DNA of 51,636 bases, taken from NCBI GenBank assembly GCA_002238785.1, contig MPNA01000021.1:1-51636 (forward strand), written 5' to 3'. How positions within the stretch are numbered: the first letter of the stretch is position 1; every line of letters begins with the position of its first letter. This document shows, piece after piece, positions 25,327-34,104 of the stretch. This DNA comes from a bacterium OM1 bin76 (GTDB lineage: Bacteria > Actinomycetota > Acidimicrobiia > Spongiisociales > ZC4RG35). The position numbers were made by a program, and so were the translations under genes. Under the pieces are notes generated by a model. It was not told the DNA's origin, searched no databases, and saw only the letters and a program-made list of their open reading frames with translations.

Positions 25327-25368
25327 ATGGAGGGGGGCCGTTTCTCCTTCGCTCCGGCCCTCCTCCAT
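25327..25368 (+). promoter_or_regulatory. Strong hairpin between binding-protein and permease genes
   Basis: A 14-bp stem (left arm ATGGAGGGGGGCCG, 25327-25340; right arm 25355-25368, one G-U pair) with a 14-base loop, lying 18 bases after the binding-protein stop and 5 bases before the permease GTG. No T-run follows. Such an intercistronic stem could stabilise the 5' mRNA or partly terminate, keeping the binding protein more abundant than the permeases. Confidence 0.6.
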
Positions 25369-25373
25369 CTGAA

Positions 25374-26408
25374 GTGAAAGACTCCTTCTACCGGACCCGA
25401 TGGAGGCGGGCGGCCGGGGTGGTGGCCGTCATCGCCTGTCTGTGCGCGGTGGTCGCCCTGGTGTCGCTCATGCAGGGAACACCTGACATGTCGGTGGGGG
25501 AGGTCCTCGACGCTCTCTTCGGTTCGGGAACCTCGGAGGGAAACCAGCAGTTCATCGTCCGGAACCTGCGTCTTCCCCGGGTGATCGGCGGGGTGGTGGC
25601 GGGCGCCATGCTGGGCGCCTCGGGAGCGGTGATGCAGGACACCCTCCGCAACCCCCTGGCCGGGCCGGAGTTGATCGGGGTCTCCGCCGGCGCCTCTTTG
25701 GCGGTGGCCACCATCGTAGCCTTCCGGCTTCCCTTCCCCGGTATAGCCCTGCCCATCGCCGCGCTCCTTGCCGGACTGGCGACCGGAACGGTGATCCTCT
25801 CGTTGGTGAGCCTGAAGACCAACCCCATGCGGATGCTGCTGGTGGGAGCAGCCTTCACTGCTTTGCTGAACGCCCTGGTGATCGCGGTAATAACGCTGGC
25901 TCCCAACTTCGGGGGAGTGTCGGTGATCTACCGGTTCCTGGTGGGAAGCCTCTCCGACGTCCAGTGGGAGGAGGTCCGCCTGGTGGCGCCCTGGACGATA
26001 ACCCTGCTGGGGGTATTCCTCCTGGCGGGGAGGCCGTTGAACATTCTGAAGTTGGGCGACGAGGTGGCAGAGGGCTTGGGTGTCGGCGTCCGACGGACCA
26101 GGGCGGTGCTGTTCGCAGCCGCGGTCCTTCTGGTGGCGCCGGTGATCGCCATCGCCGGGCCGATCGGATTCATCGCGCTGGTGTCGCCGCATATCGTCCG
26201 CCGGTTGCTTGGAACATCAGATGCCCGGGTGGTGGTGCCGTTGTCGGCGGTGGTGGGGGCGATCCTGGTCCTTTCGGCCGACATGGCCGCCCGTTTGGCG
26301 TTGCATCCTCACGAGATCGCCGTCGGTCTGTGGACGGTGGTGCTGGGCGCACCGGCGCTCCTGGTGCTCATGCAGCGCGGGCTGCGGCAGAGGAAAGCGC
26401 TGTGGTGA
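25374..26408 (+). CDS. FecCD-family ABC permease
   Basis: A 344-residue permease of the iron-siderophore/cobalamin type with about ten membrane helices. Family landmarks are LRLPRVIGGVVAGAMLGASGAVMQDTLRNPLAGPELIGVSAGASL near residue 65, MRMLLVGAAFTALLNAL, and the ATPase-facing GPIGFIALVSPHIVRRLLG near residue 270. The start is GTG 25374 with no obvious ribosome site, so it may depend on reinitiation after the hairpin. It overlaps the next permease by GTGA. A shortened copy of its first ~85 bases lies at 40829-40912. Confidence 0.9.
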   Translation: MKDSFYRTRWRRAAGVVAVIACLCAVVALVSLMQGTPDMSVGEVLDALFGSGTSEGNQQFIVRNLRLPRVIGGVVAGAMLGASGAVMQDTLRNPLAGPELIGVSAGASLAVATIVAFRLPFPGIALPIAALLAGLATGTVILSLVSLKTNPMRMLLVGAAFTALLNALVIAVITLAPNFGGVSVIYRFLVGSLSDVQWEEVRLVAPWTITLLGVFLLAGRPLNILKLGDEVAEGLGVGVRRTRAVLFAAAVLLVAPVIAIAGPIGFIALVSPHIVRRLLGTSDARVVVPLSAVVGAILVLSADMAARLALHPHEIAVGLWTVVLGAPALLVLMQRGLRQRKALW

Positions 26409-27493
26409 ACGGCACGGACCTCGGAATCGGCCACCGCCTCGGCGGTTCGAGCCGGGGGGTTCGAACGCGGCGGATCCTGGTGATCCTCGCCGGGTTGCTT
26501 TTGGCTCTGATGTTCGCCTACGTGATGCTGGGTCCGGTCCTGTTCGGTCCCGAACAGGTCTACAAGGCCCTGCTGGACCAGGCCGAGGAAGTCCACCATC
26601 GCATCTCGGTGTGGGAGGTGCGGGTGCCACGGGTGCTGATCGCGGCATTGGCGGGCGCCATGCTGGCCTCCTCGGGAGCGTTTCTGCAGTCGGTCCTCCG
26701 CAATCCGCTGGCGGCGCCCGCCACGGTGGGAGTCACCCAGGGCGCTGTCCTGGGAGCGGTCCTGGCGCTGGCCATCAGCTTCGGATCGGAGGGGGCTCTC
26801 GATGATCTCAACGCCTTCGTGCCGATGGCGGCCATTGCGGGGGGACTGATCGCCGGGGGTCTGGTCTACGTGCTGAGCTACCGGCGGGCCGGCGCCGACC
26901 CCATCCGGCTCATCCTCACCGGGGTGATCGTGGCCGCCGCGGTCTCTTCGGTCACTTCGTTCATAGTGCTGGTCTCGGGAAGCCACATCGACTCGATCGT
27001 GAGGTGGCTGGTCGGGTCGCTCGGCAACCGGACATGGGACCATCTGGTGTTCCTGGTCCCGGTGGCGGTGCTCATCCTGCCCCTGGTAGTGATGGTCATC
27101 CCCCTGGCCAATGCCCTGCAACTGGGAGACGCCACCTCGGTGAGCCTGGGGCTTCGGACCGAAGTGGCCCGCGTCATCACCCTCATGACCGCGGTGGTGC
27201 TGGCCGCCGGGTCGATTTCGGTGGTGGGTGGCATCGCTTTGTTGGGTCTGATCGCTCCGCACCTGGCTCGCACCCTGGTGGGATCGGATCTCCGCCGGTT
27301 ATTGGCATGTTCGGCGCTGGTGGGAGCCATAATCCTGGTAAGCGCCGATCTTTTGGCGCGGGTCTTCTCATTGGACTGGATTCCGTTTTGGGACATCCAG
27401 ACCGAGAGCGGCAGTCGTGTGCCGGTGGGCGCCTTCACCGCTTTGGTGGGAGCGCCGTTTTTCCTGTACCTGATGAGAGAGCGCATGCGATGA
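26405..27493 (+). CDS. FecCD-family ABC permease (second subunit)
   Basis: A 362-residue second permease of the importer. RVPRVLIAALAGAMLASSGAFLQSVLRNPLAAPATVGVTQGA and GGIALLGLIAPHLARTLVGSDLRRL are the paired family signatures; the second contacts the ATPase. I place the start at GTG 26405, which overlaps the previous stop (GTGA); the frame is open much further upstream but that would only be antisense or shadow sequence. It ends in an ATGA overlap with the ATPase gene. Confidence 0.9.
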   Translation: MNGTDLGIGHRLGGSSRGVRTRRILVILAGLLLALMFAYVMLGPVLFGPEQVYKALLDQAEEVHHRISVWEVRVPRVLIAALAGAMLASSGAFLQSVLRNPLAAPATVGVTQGAVLGAVLALAISFGSEGALDDLNAFVPMAAIAGGLIAGGLVYVLSYRRAGADPIRLILTGVIVAAAVSSVTSFIVLVSGSHIDSIVRWLVGSLGNRTWDHLVFLVPVAVLILPLVVMVIPLANALQLGDATSVSLGLRTEVARVITLMTAVVLAAGSISVVGGIALLGLIAPHLARTLVGSDLRRLLACSALVGAIILVSADLLARVFSLDWIPFWDIQTESGSRVPVGAFTALVGAPFFLYLMRERMR

Positions 27494-28332
27494 CCAAGCA
27501 CCAGCCCATCAATCCGGATACCACCTTCCTCACCGACGGAGTTTCCACCGGTTACGGCGGTCACGTGGTGTCCTGTCGGCTCAGCCTCACCATCAAGCGG
27601 AGGACCAGGACTGCTCTGGTGGGTCCCAACGGTTCGGGAAAGAGCACCACTCTCAAGACCCTGGCGCGCCTGATCGCGCCGTTGTCCGGAGCGGTGTACC
27701 TGAGCGGCCAGGACATAAACCGACTGCCCACCCGACAGGTGGCCCGCCAGATGGCCATCCTTCCCCAGGTTCACGAGGTCCCGGCCGAACTCACCGTCCT
27801 GGAGTTGGTGGAACAGGGCCGCTTTCCCCATGTGGGCGCCCTGGGAATGCTGCGCCGCCGGGACGACCAAGCGATACAGGACGCCATCCGGATGACCCGC
27901 CTTGAGCAGTTCGTCCACCGTCCCATCGACACCCTGTCGGGAGGAGAGCGCCAGCGCGCCTGGATGGCGCTGGCGCTCTCACAGCGAACCGAGGTCCTGC
28001 TGCTGGACGAACCCACCACCTTCCTCGACGTCGGCCACCAACTGGATTTGTTGCAATTGGTGTCCGGTCTGAACCGCAAAAGGGGCGTGACCATCGTGAT
28101 GGTGCTGCACGACCTCAACCATGCGGCGCGGTTCTCAGATCGCATGATCGCCATGTCCGACGGCGACGTGGTGGCCGACGGCGCTCCCGCAAAAGTTCTG
28201 ACGCCCCGGCTCCTGCGGGATTGTTTCGCCGTGAAGGCCTTGGTGGTCACCGACCCGAAGACCGGTGCGCCGATGTGTATACCCCACTCTCCGATATTCT
28301 CCGACGACCAGCAGAATGCGGCGAACGATTGA
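27490..28332 (+). CDS. ABC transporter ATP-binding protein, FecE/FhuC type
   Basis: A 280-residue ATPase energising the two permeases. Walker A is GPNGSGKST (about 44-52), the signature is LSGGERQRAWMALALSQ, Walker B is EVLLLDEPTTFLD, and the switch histidine is in VLHDLNHAARFSDR. These are the classic order and spacing for siderophore ATPases. ATGA overlap with the upstream permease makes the four-gene operon co-translated. The next gene starts 60 bases later in the same direction and could be co-transcribed. Confidence 0.93.
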   Translation: MTKHQPINPDTTFLTDGVSTGYGGHVVSCRLSLTIKRRTRTALVGPNGSGKSTTLKTLARLIAPLSGAVYLSGQDINRLPTRQVARQMAILPQVHEVPAELTVLELVEQGRFPHVGALGMLRRRDDQAIQDAIRMTRLEQFVHRPIDTLSGGERQRAWMALALSQRTEVLLLDEPTTFLDVGHQLDLLQLVSGLNRKRGVTIVMVLHDLNHAARFSDRMIAMSDGDVVADGAPAKVLTPRLLRDCFAVKALVVTDPKTGAPMCIPHSPIFSDDQQNAAND

Positions 28333-28392
28333 AGCATTTGATAACGGGCACCCTTTACGGATCGCGGTGGTGACCGGGGGAATGGCCCAACC

Positions 28393-29559
28393 ATGAGCGG
28401 AGGATGGAGTGGCCGCCAGGTCCTTTCCGACCTGGGCGTACCTGCGGTGATCAACGCTCACAACGATCTCACCGGACTGGGCGGAAGCCGCCCCCAAGGA
28501 CCGGTCCTCGAAGCGATCGCGGCCGCCAACCAGGCCTTTGTGGAGGTGGAGAGCCTCTCCGACGCCGCCGGGGAAGCTATTGCCCGGATGCTGGGGATCG
28601 AAGCGGCCCTGGTCACGCCGGGCGCCGCCGCCGCAGCAGTGCTGGCCACCGCCGCCTGCATCACCGGAGGACGGGACGACCTGGTGGCCCGAATCCCGGA
28701 CACCTCGGGGCTGGCGTGCGAGTTCGTGGTGCCATCCGACCGGAGGACCTTCTACGATCGCTGCCTCGAGGGCGCCGGCGGAAGGATCGTGCTGGCCGGA
28801 GAGGCCGGTTCCACCACTGCCGGGGACATCGAACGCTGCATCACCAAGAGGACGGCGGGGATCTTCTTCTACGCTCCGGGATTCTCGGGGGGAGTCTCCT
28901 TCGACGGGGTGCTCCAGGTCGCCCGGCGCCACGGGTTGCCTCTTATAGTCGACGCTGCCGAGCAGGTCTATCCGCTCGAGAATTTCAGCAAGTACGTTCG
29001 GGCCGGCGCTGATTTTGCAACCTACAGCGGCAAGTTCTTCGGTGCAGGTTCCATGGCGGGCATCCTCACCGGCGCCGCCGAGGGGATCTCCGCGGCTCGG
29101 AAGAACAGCTACCTGGCCTTCGAGGGACCCAACGCCGAGGCGTTCGGGAGGCACATGAAAGTGGGGCGAAGCGAGATAGTGGCCGCCTACGCGGCTTTGA
29201 AACAGTGGCTGGAGATGGACCACCAAGAGCGCTTCCGCCGCTACCGACGGATGCTGGACAACATGGCGGACCGTCTGGAGGGGTTTTCGTTCCTGAGCCT
29301 CTCCTACGCCGATGGCTCGGTGACCTCCGAACCGAAGCCGCCCGACTCCCTCCGGGTGACCTTCGACCGTTCCCGCTCGCCCAAGACCCTGGCGGAGGTG
29401 GTGAGGGAGTTGCACCAGGGGGAGCCTCCCATCATCCTCCGTCCCCACTACCAGTGGGTCGAACCCGACCGGAACTACCTGGACATAAGGGTCTCCACAT
29501 TGGCAGACGGCCAAGAGATGATCATCGCGAAGCGATTGGCAGAGATCCTGGAAGGATGA
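28393..29559 (+). CDS. SelA-like / aminotransferase class V-fold PLP enzyme
   Basis: A 388-residue PLP-dependent enzyme of the SelA-like group (L-seryl-tRNA(Sec) selenium transferase fold, including D-glucosaminate-6-phosphate ammonia-lyase relatives). VINAHNDLTGLGGSRPQGPVLEAI is the N-terminal fold motif of the group. LIVDAAEQVYPLENF provides the Asp that pairs with PLP nitrogen. FATYSGKFFGAGSMAGIL holds the likely PLP lysine. No SelA tRNA-binding extension is present, so a role in amino-sugar or amino-acid metabolism is more likely than selenocysteine synthesis. Reaction not assigned. Confidence 0.82.
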   Translation: MSGGWSGRQVLSDLGVPAVINAHNDLTGLGGSRPQGPVLEAIAAANQAFVEVESLSDAAGEAIARMLGIEAALVTPGAAAAAVLATAACITGGRDDLVARIPDTSGLACEFVVPSDRRTFYDRCLEGAGGRIVLAGEAGSTTAGDIERCITKRTAGIFFYAPGFSGGVSFDGVLQVARRHGLPLIVDAAEQVYPLENFSKYVRAGADFATYSGKFFGAGSMAGILTGAAEGISAARKNSYLAFEGPNAEAFGRHMKVGRSEIVAAYAALKQWLEMDHQERFRRYRRMLDNMADRLEGFSFLSLSYADGSVTSEPKPPDSLRVTFDRSRSPKTLAEVVRELHQGEPPIILRPHYQWVEPDRNYLDIRVSTLADGQEMIIAKRLAEILEG

Positions 29560-29566
29560 GGCAACA

Positions 29567-29698
29567 ATGACCGACGCCGCTGTACCCCGGAACCGGGCCT
29601 GCGAGGCGCCCGCCATCTGGGAGATCGACCCGACCTCCACCCGTACGGTCGGCGAGAATCGGAAGCTTCGGAGAGGATCCCTTCGGGATCGAGACTGA
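29567..29698 (+). CDS. Possible 43-residue leader-like ORF before the S9 peptidase
   Basis: ATG 29567 opens a 43-codon frame (MTDAAVPRNRACEAP...) that ends in TGA overlapping the ATG of the peptidase (TGATG), which would couple their translation. Its last codons contain a small stem-loop (GATCCC, TTC, GGGATC, about 29681-29695). No similarity is recognised. It may be a real small gene, a leader, or chance; confidence is low. Confidence 0.3.
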   Translation: MTDAAVPRNRACEAPAIWEIDPTSTRTVGENRKLRRGSLRDRD

Positions 29699-31992
29699 TG
29701 GGCCCCGGTTCTCGACCTGCAATGTGGGAGCGTTACCGGCGCGCCGAACAAATGCTTCATCGCAACGTCAATTCGCTGGTGTTCAACCTGCAGACGCCGG
29801 TGCATTGGCTTCCCGACTCCAGTGGCTTCTGGTACCGCTGCGAGTCGGCCTCGGGACACCGGTTCATGCTGGTTGACGCACCGACCGGCCGCCAACAGGA
29901 GGCATTCGATCACCGGGGCGTCGCCCGTGCGCTCACCCAAGTCCTGGCAGAGGAGGTCGACCCGGCGGCTCTTCCCTTCGAGACCTTCGAGTTCGCCTGC
30001 GGTGGCTCCCGGGTGCGTTTCAAGGTCGACGGCAGCAGGTGGGAATGCCGGGTTGACGGTTCCTCTCTAAGGAAATGGCCTGCTCCCGCGCCAGGAAGAG
30101 GGAGCGCCTCTCCCTCGGGGAGATACGAGGCAAGGACCGTTGCCGGCAACCTGGTGCTAATCGACCATATCGAGGGCTCCTCGACTCCTCTCACCGACGA
30201 CGCCGAACCCGCCCACGGCTACGGGTCGTCACCCGAGGGTCGCAACTCGGCGGTAACCGACCGGCTCGGCAAGCGTGAGACACCGCCCCGGGTGGTTTGG
30301 TCTCCCGATGAGCGCAATCTGCTGACGCACCGCCTCGACGAGCGGCGGGTCCAGAAGTTGCACCTCTGGCAGGGCGCTCCCCGTGACGGATCGTTGCGTC
30401 CCCGGGTTCACTCCTACCGCCAGGCCTTGCCGGACGATGCCGAGTTGCCGCTGGCGCAACTGGTGGTGTTCGAGGTGGAGACCTCCAAGCGCGTTGACCT
30501 TCAGTGGCGGCCGCTGGAATCGTCGTTTCTCACTCCCATAGAACTGAACCACGTCTGGTGGGCCTCCGGAGGCGACACCGTGTTCTTCCTGGACTGGGAC
30601 CGGGATCGGCGCTCCGTCCGCCTGGTCTCGGCCGACCCGTCGACAGGTGAGTGCAACGTGATGGTGGAGGAGCGAAGCGAAACTCCCATTGACCTCAACG
30701 CCGTCTACTACGGCGCTCCCAATGTCTGGGTGGCGAAGGACCGCCGGGAGATCATCTGGTACTCGGCCCGAAGCGGCTTTGGTCACCTCTATCTGCTGGA
30801 CGGCCGCGGTGATCCCATCCGCCAGTTGACCGGCGGGCAGTGGCTGGTCACCGACCTGGTGAGAGTCGATGAAAAGACCCGGACGGCGTTCTTCATGGGC
30901 ACCGGAAGAGAGCCTTCCCGTGATCCCTACTACCACCACCTCTATGCGGTAAGCCTCGACGGGGGAGAACCGGTCCTCCTCACGCCCGAGGAGGCAGAGC
31001 ACGGCGAGTGGCCTCCCTGGGTGGACTTCTCGCCCGACGGTCGTTACTTTGTGGACCGTTTCTCTCGGATTGACCAACCGCCCCGAACGGTTCTCCGCCG
31101 CTCCACCGGCGAGTTGGTGGCTCAGGTAACCGAAACCGACGTCTCGGCGCTGCGAGCCACCGGGTGGAGGTACCCCGAGCGGTTCACCGCCAAGGCAAGC
31201 GACGGCCAGACCGACCTGTACGGCATGATCGTCCTGCCCCATGACTTCGATCCGGCCCGCAAGTACCCGGTGATCGAGAGCATCTATCCCGGTCCCCAGG
31301 CCACCAGGACTCCCCGCGGCTTCACCGATGTGGTGGGGGAGAGCACCCGCTGTCTGGCGGAATTGGGATTCGTGGTTTTCACCGTCGACGGCCGGGGTAC
31401 ACCGGGACGGTCCAGGGCCTTCCTGGATGCGGGATACGGCAGGTCCGCAGAGGCGGAGGTTCTGGCCGATCATGTGGCGGTGCTCACCCAACTGGCCGAG
31501 GAGAGGCCGTACCTTGATCTCGATCGGGTCGGCATCTACGGTCACTCAGCGGGAGGCTACGCGGCGGTCAGAGCCATGCTGGAATACCCGCAGGTCTACC
31601 GGGTGGGTGTCGCCTCGGCAGGAAACCATGATCAGGCGCTCACCAACGTCACCTGGGGCGAACGCTGGATCGGGCCCGTCGGGGGACCCGGCTGGGACAC
31701 CCAGGCCAACCGGACTTTGGCTGGGAACCTTCAAGGAAAACTCCTCCTGGTGACAGGGGATCTGGACGACAACGTCAACCCTGCCGCCACCATGCAACTG
31801 GTCGACGCCCTGATCGCGGCCAACCGGGACTTCGACCTGCTGGTGCTACCCAACCGCAACCACGACTTCGCCGGAACCTGGGGCACCTGGAGCGAAGACC
31901 CCTATTTCACCCGCCGCCGCTGGGACTACTTCGTCGAGCACCTCATGGGAGAGCAACCACCCCCCGGATACCAGGTTGGTGTCCCCGGTTGA
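29698..31992 (+). CDS. S9-family (prolyl oligopeptidase / DPP-IV-like) serine peptidase
   Basis: A 764-residue peptidase. Residues to about 490 form the beta-propeller (the DPP-IV N-terminal domain), visible in repeats such as VWSPDERNLLTHRL, WWASGGDTVFFLDWDRD and IIWYSARSGFGHLYLLDG. The catalytic domain follows, with YGMIVLPHDFDPARKYPVIE, nucleophile GHSAGGYA (Ser about 617), acid GDLDDNVNP and His in LPNRNHDFAG (about 722). No signal peptide, so it is cytoplasmic. The 5-amino-end start at ATG 29698 is uncertain. Such enzymes process short proline-containing peptides. Confidence 0.9.
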   Translation: MGPGSRPAMWERYRRAEQMLHRNVNSLVFNLQTPVHWLPDSSGFWYRCESASGHRFMLVDAPTGRQQEAFDHRGVARALTQVLAEEVDPAALPFETFEFACGGSRVRFKVDGSRWECRVDGSSLRKWPAPAPGRGSASPSGRYEARTVAGNLVLIDHIEGSSTPLTDDAEPAHGYGSSPEGRNSAVTDRLGKRETPPRVVWSPDERNLLTHRLDERRVQKLHLWQGAPRDGSLRPRVHSYRQALPDDAELPLAQLVVFEVETSKRVDLQWRPLESSFLTPIELNHVWWASGGDTVFFLDWDRDRRSVRLVSADPSTGECNVMVEERSETPIDLNAVYYGAPNVWVAKDRREIIWYSARSGFGHLYLLDGRGDPIRQLTGGQWLVTDLVRVDEKTRTAFFMGTGREPSRDPYYHHLYAVSLDGGEPVLLTPEEAEHGEWPPWVDFSPDGRYFVDRFSRIDQPPRTVLRRSTGELVAQVTETDVSALRATGWRYPERFTAKASDGQTDLYGMIVLPHDFDPARKYPVIESIYPGPQATRTPRGFTDVVGESTRCLAELGFVVFTVDGRGTPGRSRAFLDAGYGRSAEAEVLADHVAVLTQLAEERPYLDLDRVGIYGHSAGGYAAVRAMLEYPQVYRVGVASAGNHDQALTNVTWGERWIGPVGGPGWDTQANRTLAGNLQGKLLLVTGDLDDNVNPAATMQLVDALIAANRDFDLLVLPNRNHDFAGTWGTWSEDPYFTRRRWDYFVEHLMGEQPPPGYQVGVPG

Positions 31993-32236
31993 GCACCTTG
32001 CCGGGTGGTGCGATCCACCACATCCGGTTGTGATCATCGAATACCTGACTCCGAGACTTGCCTGACTGACCCCGAGGCACAATACCTACCCGAGCTTCCC
32101 TCAATCTGGAGTCTAAAAACGGTGGGGTGATCAGCGTTCGCGGTTTGTCCCGAACCCCGAGAGACGCCCCGAAAGTCCACGTCACAAAGGGTCTCACAGC
32201 ATTGAATAGACGGACCGTCCAGGTGGCAAAACTGGA

Positions 32237-32290
32237 TTGGTGTCCACACCAACGTTGGATCGGGCCATCGCTACGCTGAGCAGCGATGGC
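32237..32290. promoter_or_regulatory. Palindrome and start-codon hairpin before XRE-ImmA copy 2
   Basis: Two inverted repeats lie just upstream of ATG 32286. The first (32237-32252) is TTGGTGT, CC, ACACCAA, a likely XRE operator. The second has 9-base arms: GCCATCGCT at 32264-32272 and AGCGATGGC at 32282-32290. Its right arm contains the start codon, so in RNA the start would be base-paired. This would give both transcriptional and translational control; both roles are inferred. Confidence 0.6.
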
Positions 32291-33446
32291 TAGGGCTCAT
32301 ATCAATCCAACGGTATTGCGGTGGGCAGCAGAACGCTCCGGCGCCGAGTCTGCCGATTTGGCGGTCGCCTTCAATAAGACGCCAGACCAGATTGAGGCAT
32401 GGATGGCCGGATCGGCCGCACCCACGTTCGCCCAAGCCCAGAAACTCGCCAGGCGACTACGCGTTCCATTTGGCTATCTCTTCTTAAGGACTCCGCCCAT
32501 AGAGCCTCTCCCGGTCCCTGACTTCCGCCGCGTGCATGGTGCTGGCCCCCGAGAACCCTCTGTCGATCTTCGCGATGTCCTGGCGGATGTTCTCCGAAAG
32601 CGGGACTGGTATCGGGACTACCGCCTCAACGCGGGTGATGGCCCTTTGCGTTTTGTAGGGCGATTCTCGCTCCATTCGTCCGTCTCCGATGTGGCCCGAC
32701 ACATCGCCCAGACCCTCGACTTCGAGTCAGTTGTTCGCCCTCAACGGAACCGGGACGACTTTCTCAAAGCCTTCGTCGGTCAAGTCGAAGAGTTGGAAAT
32801 CTTGGTTATGAGGAACGGTGTGGTCCGCAACTCGACAAATCGGCCTCTTGATCCGGAGGAGTTCCGAGGCTTCTCCATCGCTGATCCGCTGGCGCCGGTG
32901 ATATTCATCAACAACGCCGACAGCAAAGCGGCGCAGGGTTTTACGCTGGCCCACGAGTTGGCCCATGTCTGGATTGGTGAAGGAGGCATCTCGGACGCAG
33001 ACCCAACCATCGAAGAGGAAGCGTCAGAAAGTATCGAAGCATTCTGCAACGAAGTGGCTGCAGAACTTCTGCTGCCCTGGCGCCGCATTGCTGATAGTTG
33101 GAAGAATTGCACCGTGGCATTGGAGAGCTGGATAGGGGCTGTTTCCACCGAGTTCAATGTCTCAACCGTGATGGCCGCCCGTCAACTCTGGGCCCGCGGC
33201 GGTATGAGCCGTGAAGAGTTTTTCTCCTTCTACGAGACCGAGCAGGCCAAATGGACCGCCAACAGCAGACAGACCAGCGGAGGGAACTTCTACTGGAATG
33301 TCCCGATCCGCAATAGCAGGCTCCTGACTCGGTTGATTCTTCGGAGCGTGGCCGCTTCAGAGACTTTGGTGCGTGATGCTTCTCACCTTCTAGGCGTCAA
33401 GCCTGCCAACCTGCCCAAGCTCCAGAATTCGATGGGTGGGCTGTAG
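32286..33446 (+). CDS. XRE-ImmA/IrrE metallopeptidase-type antitoxin (copy 2)
   Basis: A 386-residue protein of the same architecture as 19274-20428 but diverged: N-terminal XRE-like region (ADLAVAFNKTPDQIEAWMAG, then LARRLRVPFGYLFL) and a C-terminal zinc peptidase motif HELAH (about 223-227) in FTLAHELAHVWIG, followed by EAFCNEVAAELLLP. ImmA-type antitoxins cleave or hold a partner protein. The PIN-like toxin begins at GTG overlapping its stop (TAGTG), and is frameshifted. Confidence 0.85.
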   Translation: MARAHINPTVLRWAAERSGAESADLAVAFNKTPDQIEAWMAGSAAPTFAQAQKLARRLRVPFGYLFLRTPPIEPLPVPDFRRVHGAGPREPSVDLRDVLADVLRKRDWYRDYRLNAGDGPLRFVGRFSLHSSVSDVARHIAQTLDFESVVRPQRNRDDFLKAFVGQVEELEILVMRNGVVRNSTNRPLDPEEFRGFSIADPLAPVIFINNADSKAAQGFTLAHELAHVWIGEGGISDADPTIEEEASESIEAFCNEVAAELLLPWRRIADSWKNCTVALESWIGAVSTEFNVSTVMAARQLWARGGMSREEFFSFYETEQAKWTANSRQTSGGNFYWNVPIRNSRLLTRLILRSVAASETLVRDASHLLGVKPANLPKLQNSMGGL

Positions 33447-33929
33447 TGCCCCTCCGCCTCCTTGATGCCAATGTCTTCATTCAAGCCAAGCACTCCTACT
33501 ACAGCTTCGACTTGGTACCGGCATTCTGGTCGTGGCTGCAGAGCCAGGCAGATGTTGGCATCGATTGACCTTGTGTACAAAGAACTGAAGGACGGGTCAG
33601 ATGAATTGGCCCAATGGGTCAAAGAACGGCGCCAAGCCATCTTTCATGTCGGCTCTTCCTCACCGGTAGTTGCCGGGCACATCGACTCTCTCTATACCTG
33701 GGCGCAGCGAGAGGGATACAAGGAACATACGATCAGGGACTTCATGGATTCTGCCGATCCCTTTCTGGTGGGCGCCGCGGCCTCGCGTGGTGCGATGGTG
33801 GTGACACAAGAGACCCCGGCCGGTCTTAGCAGAAAGAAAGTCAAGATCCCAGACGCATACGATCATCTTGGAGTCCTATGGGAACACACATTTGACATGA
33901 TGCGTTCTCTGGGGGCGAGATTCACGTAG
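33446..33929 (+). pseudogene. Frameshifted PIN-like (DUF4411) RNase toxin (copy 2)
   Basis: GTG 33446 opens PLRLLDANVFIQAKHSYYSFDLVPAFWSWLQ, a DUF4411 N-terminus with the first catalytic Asp. The frame hits a stop at 33565. The continuation is one base out of frame: DLVYKELKDGSDELAQWVKERR, then DFMDSADPFLVGAAASRGAMVVTQE, the acidic PIN C-terminal cluster, ending at 33929. The single-base shift near 33555 breaks a protein of about 160 residues. The matching copy at 20418 is also broken. Confidence 0.78.
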
Positions 33930-34104
33930 AGGGATACAGTTGGGCCGCTCTGTTCCATGAGGACAATTCCCAAGTGCGGTACGCGGTCTTCCAAAAGTCG
34001 GTGTGGTCGTGCATCCAGTATCGATCAGTGCAATGACGGTCGCGGTGTGTCCGCCGACTACCGTGACAGCTTCGATTTATCGCTCCGGTATGTCGACCGG
34101 GCAC
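33930..34104 (-). pseudogene. Remnant of a retropepsin-like aspartic protease
   Basis: Directly after the small gene at 34105, a frame on the minus strand reads IEAVTVVGGHTATVIALIDTGCTTTPTF. The DTG triad (about 34014-34024) is the catalytic motif of clan AA retropepsins. The start codon GTG (34104) lies in another frame, a stop interrupts the shared part, and the usual downstream region is absent. In cyanobacteria and some actinobacteria such a protease sits next to the same small-gene family, supporting the identification. Confidence 0.55.

Noticed and set aside
25964-26404. Long in-frame extension upstream of the second FecCD permease
   Set aside because: It lies wholly within the first permease gene and has no membrane-protein pattern; the GTGA overlap at 26405 gives the normal start.
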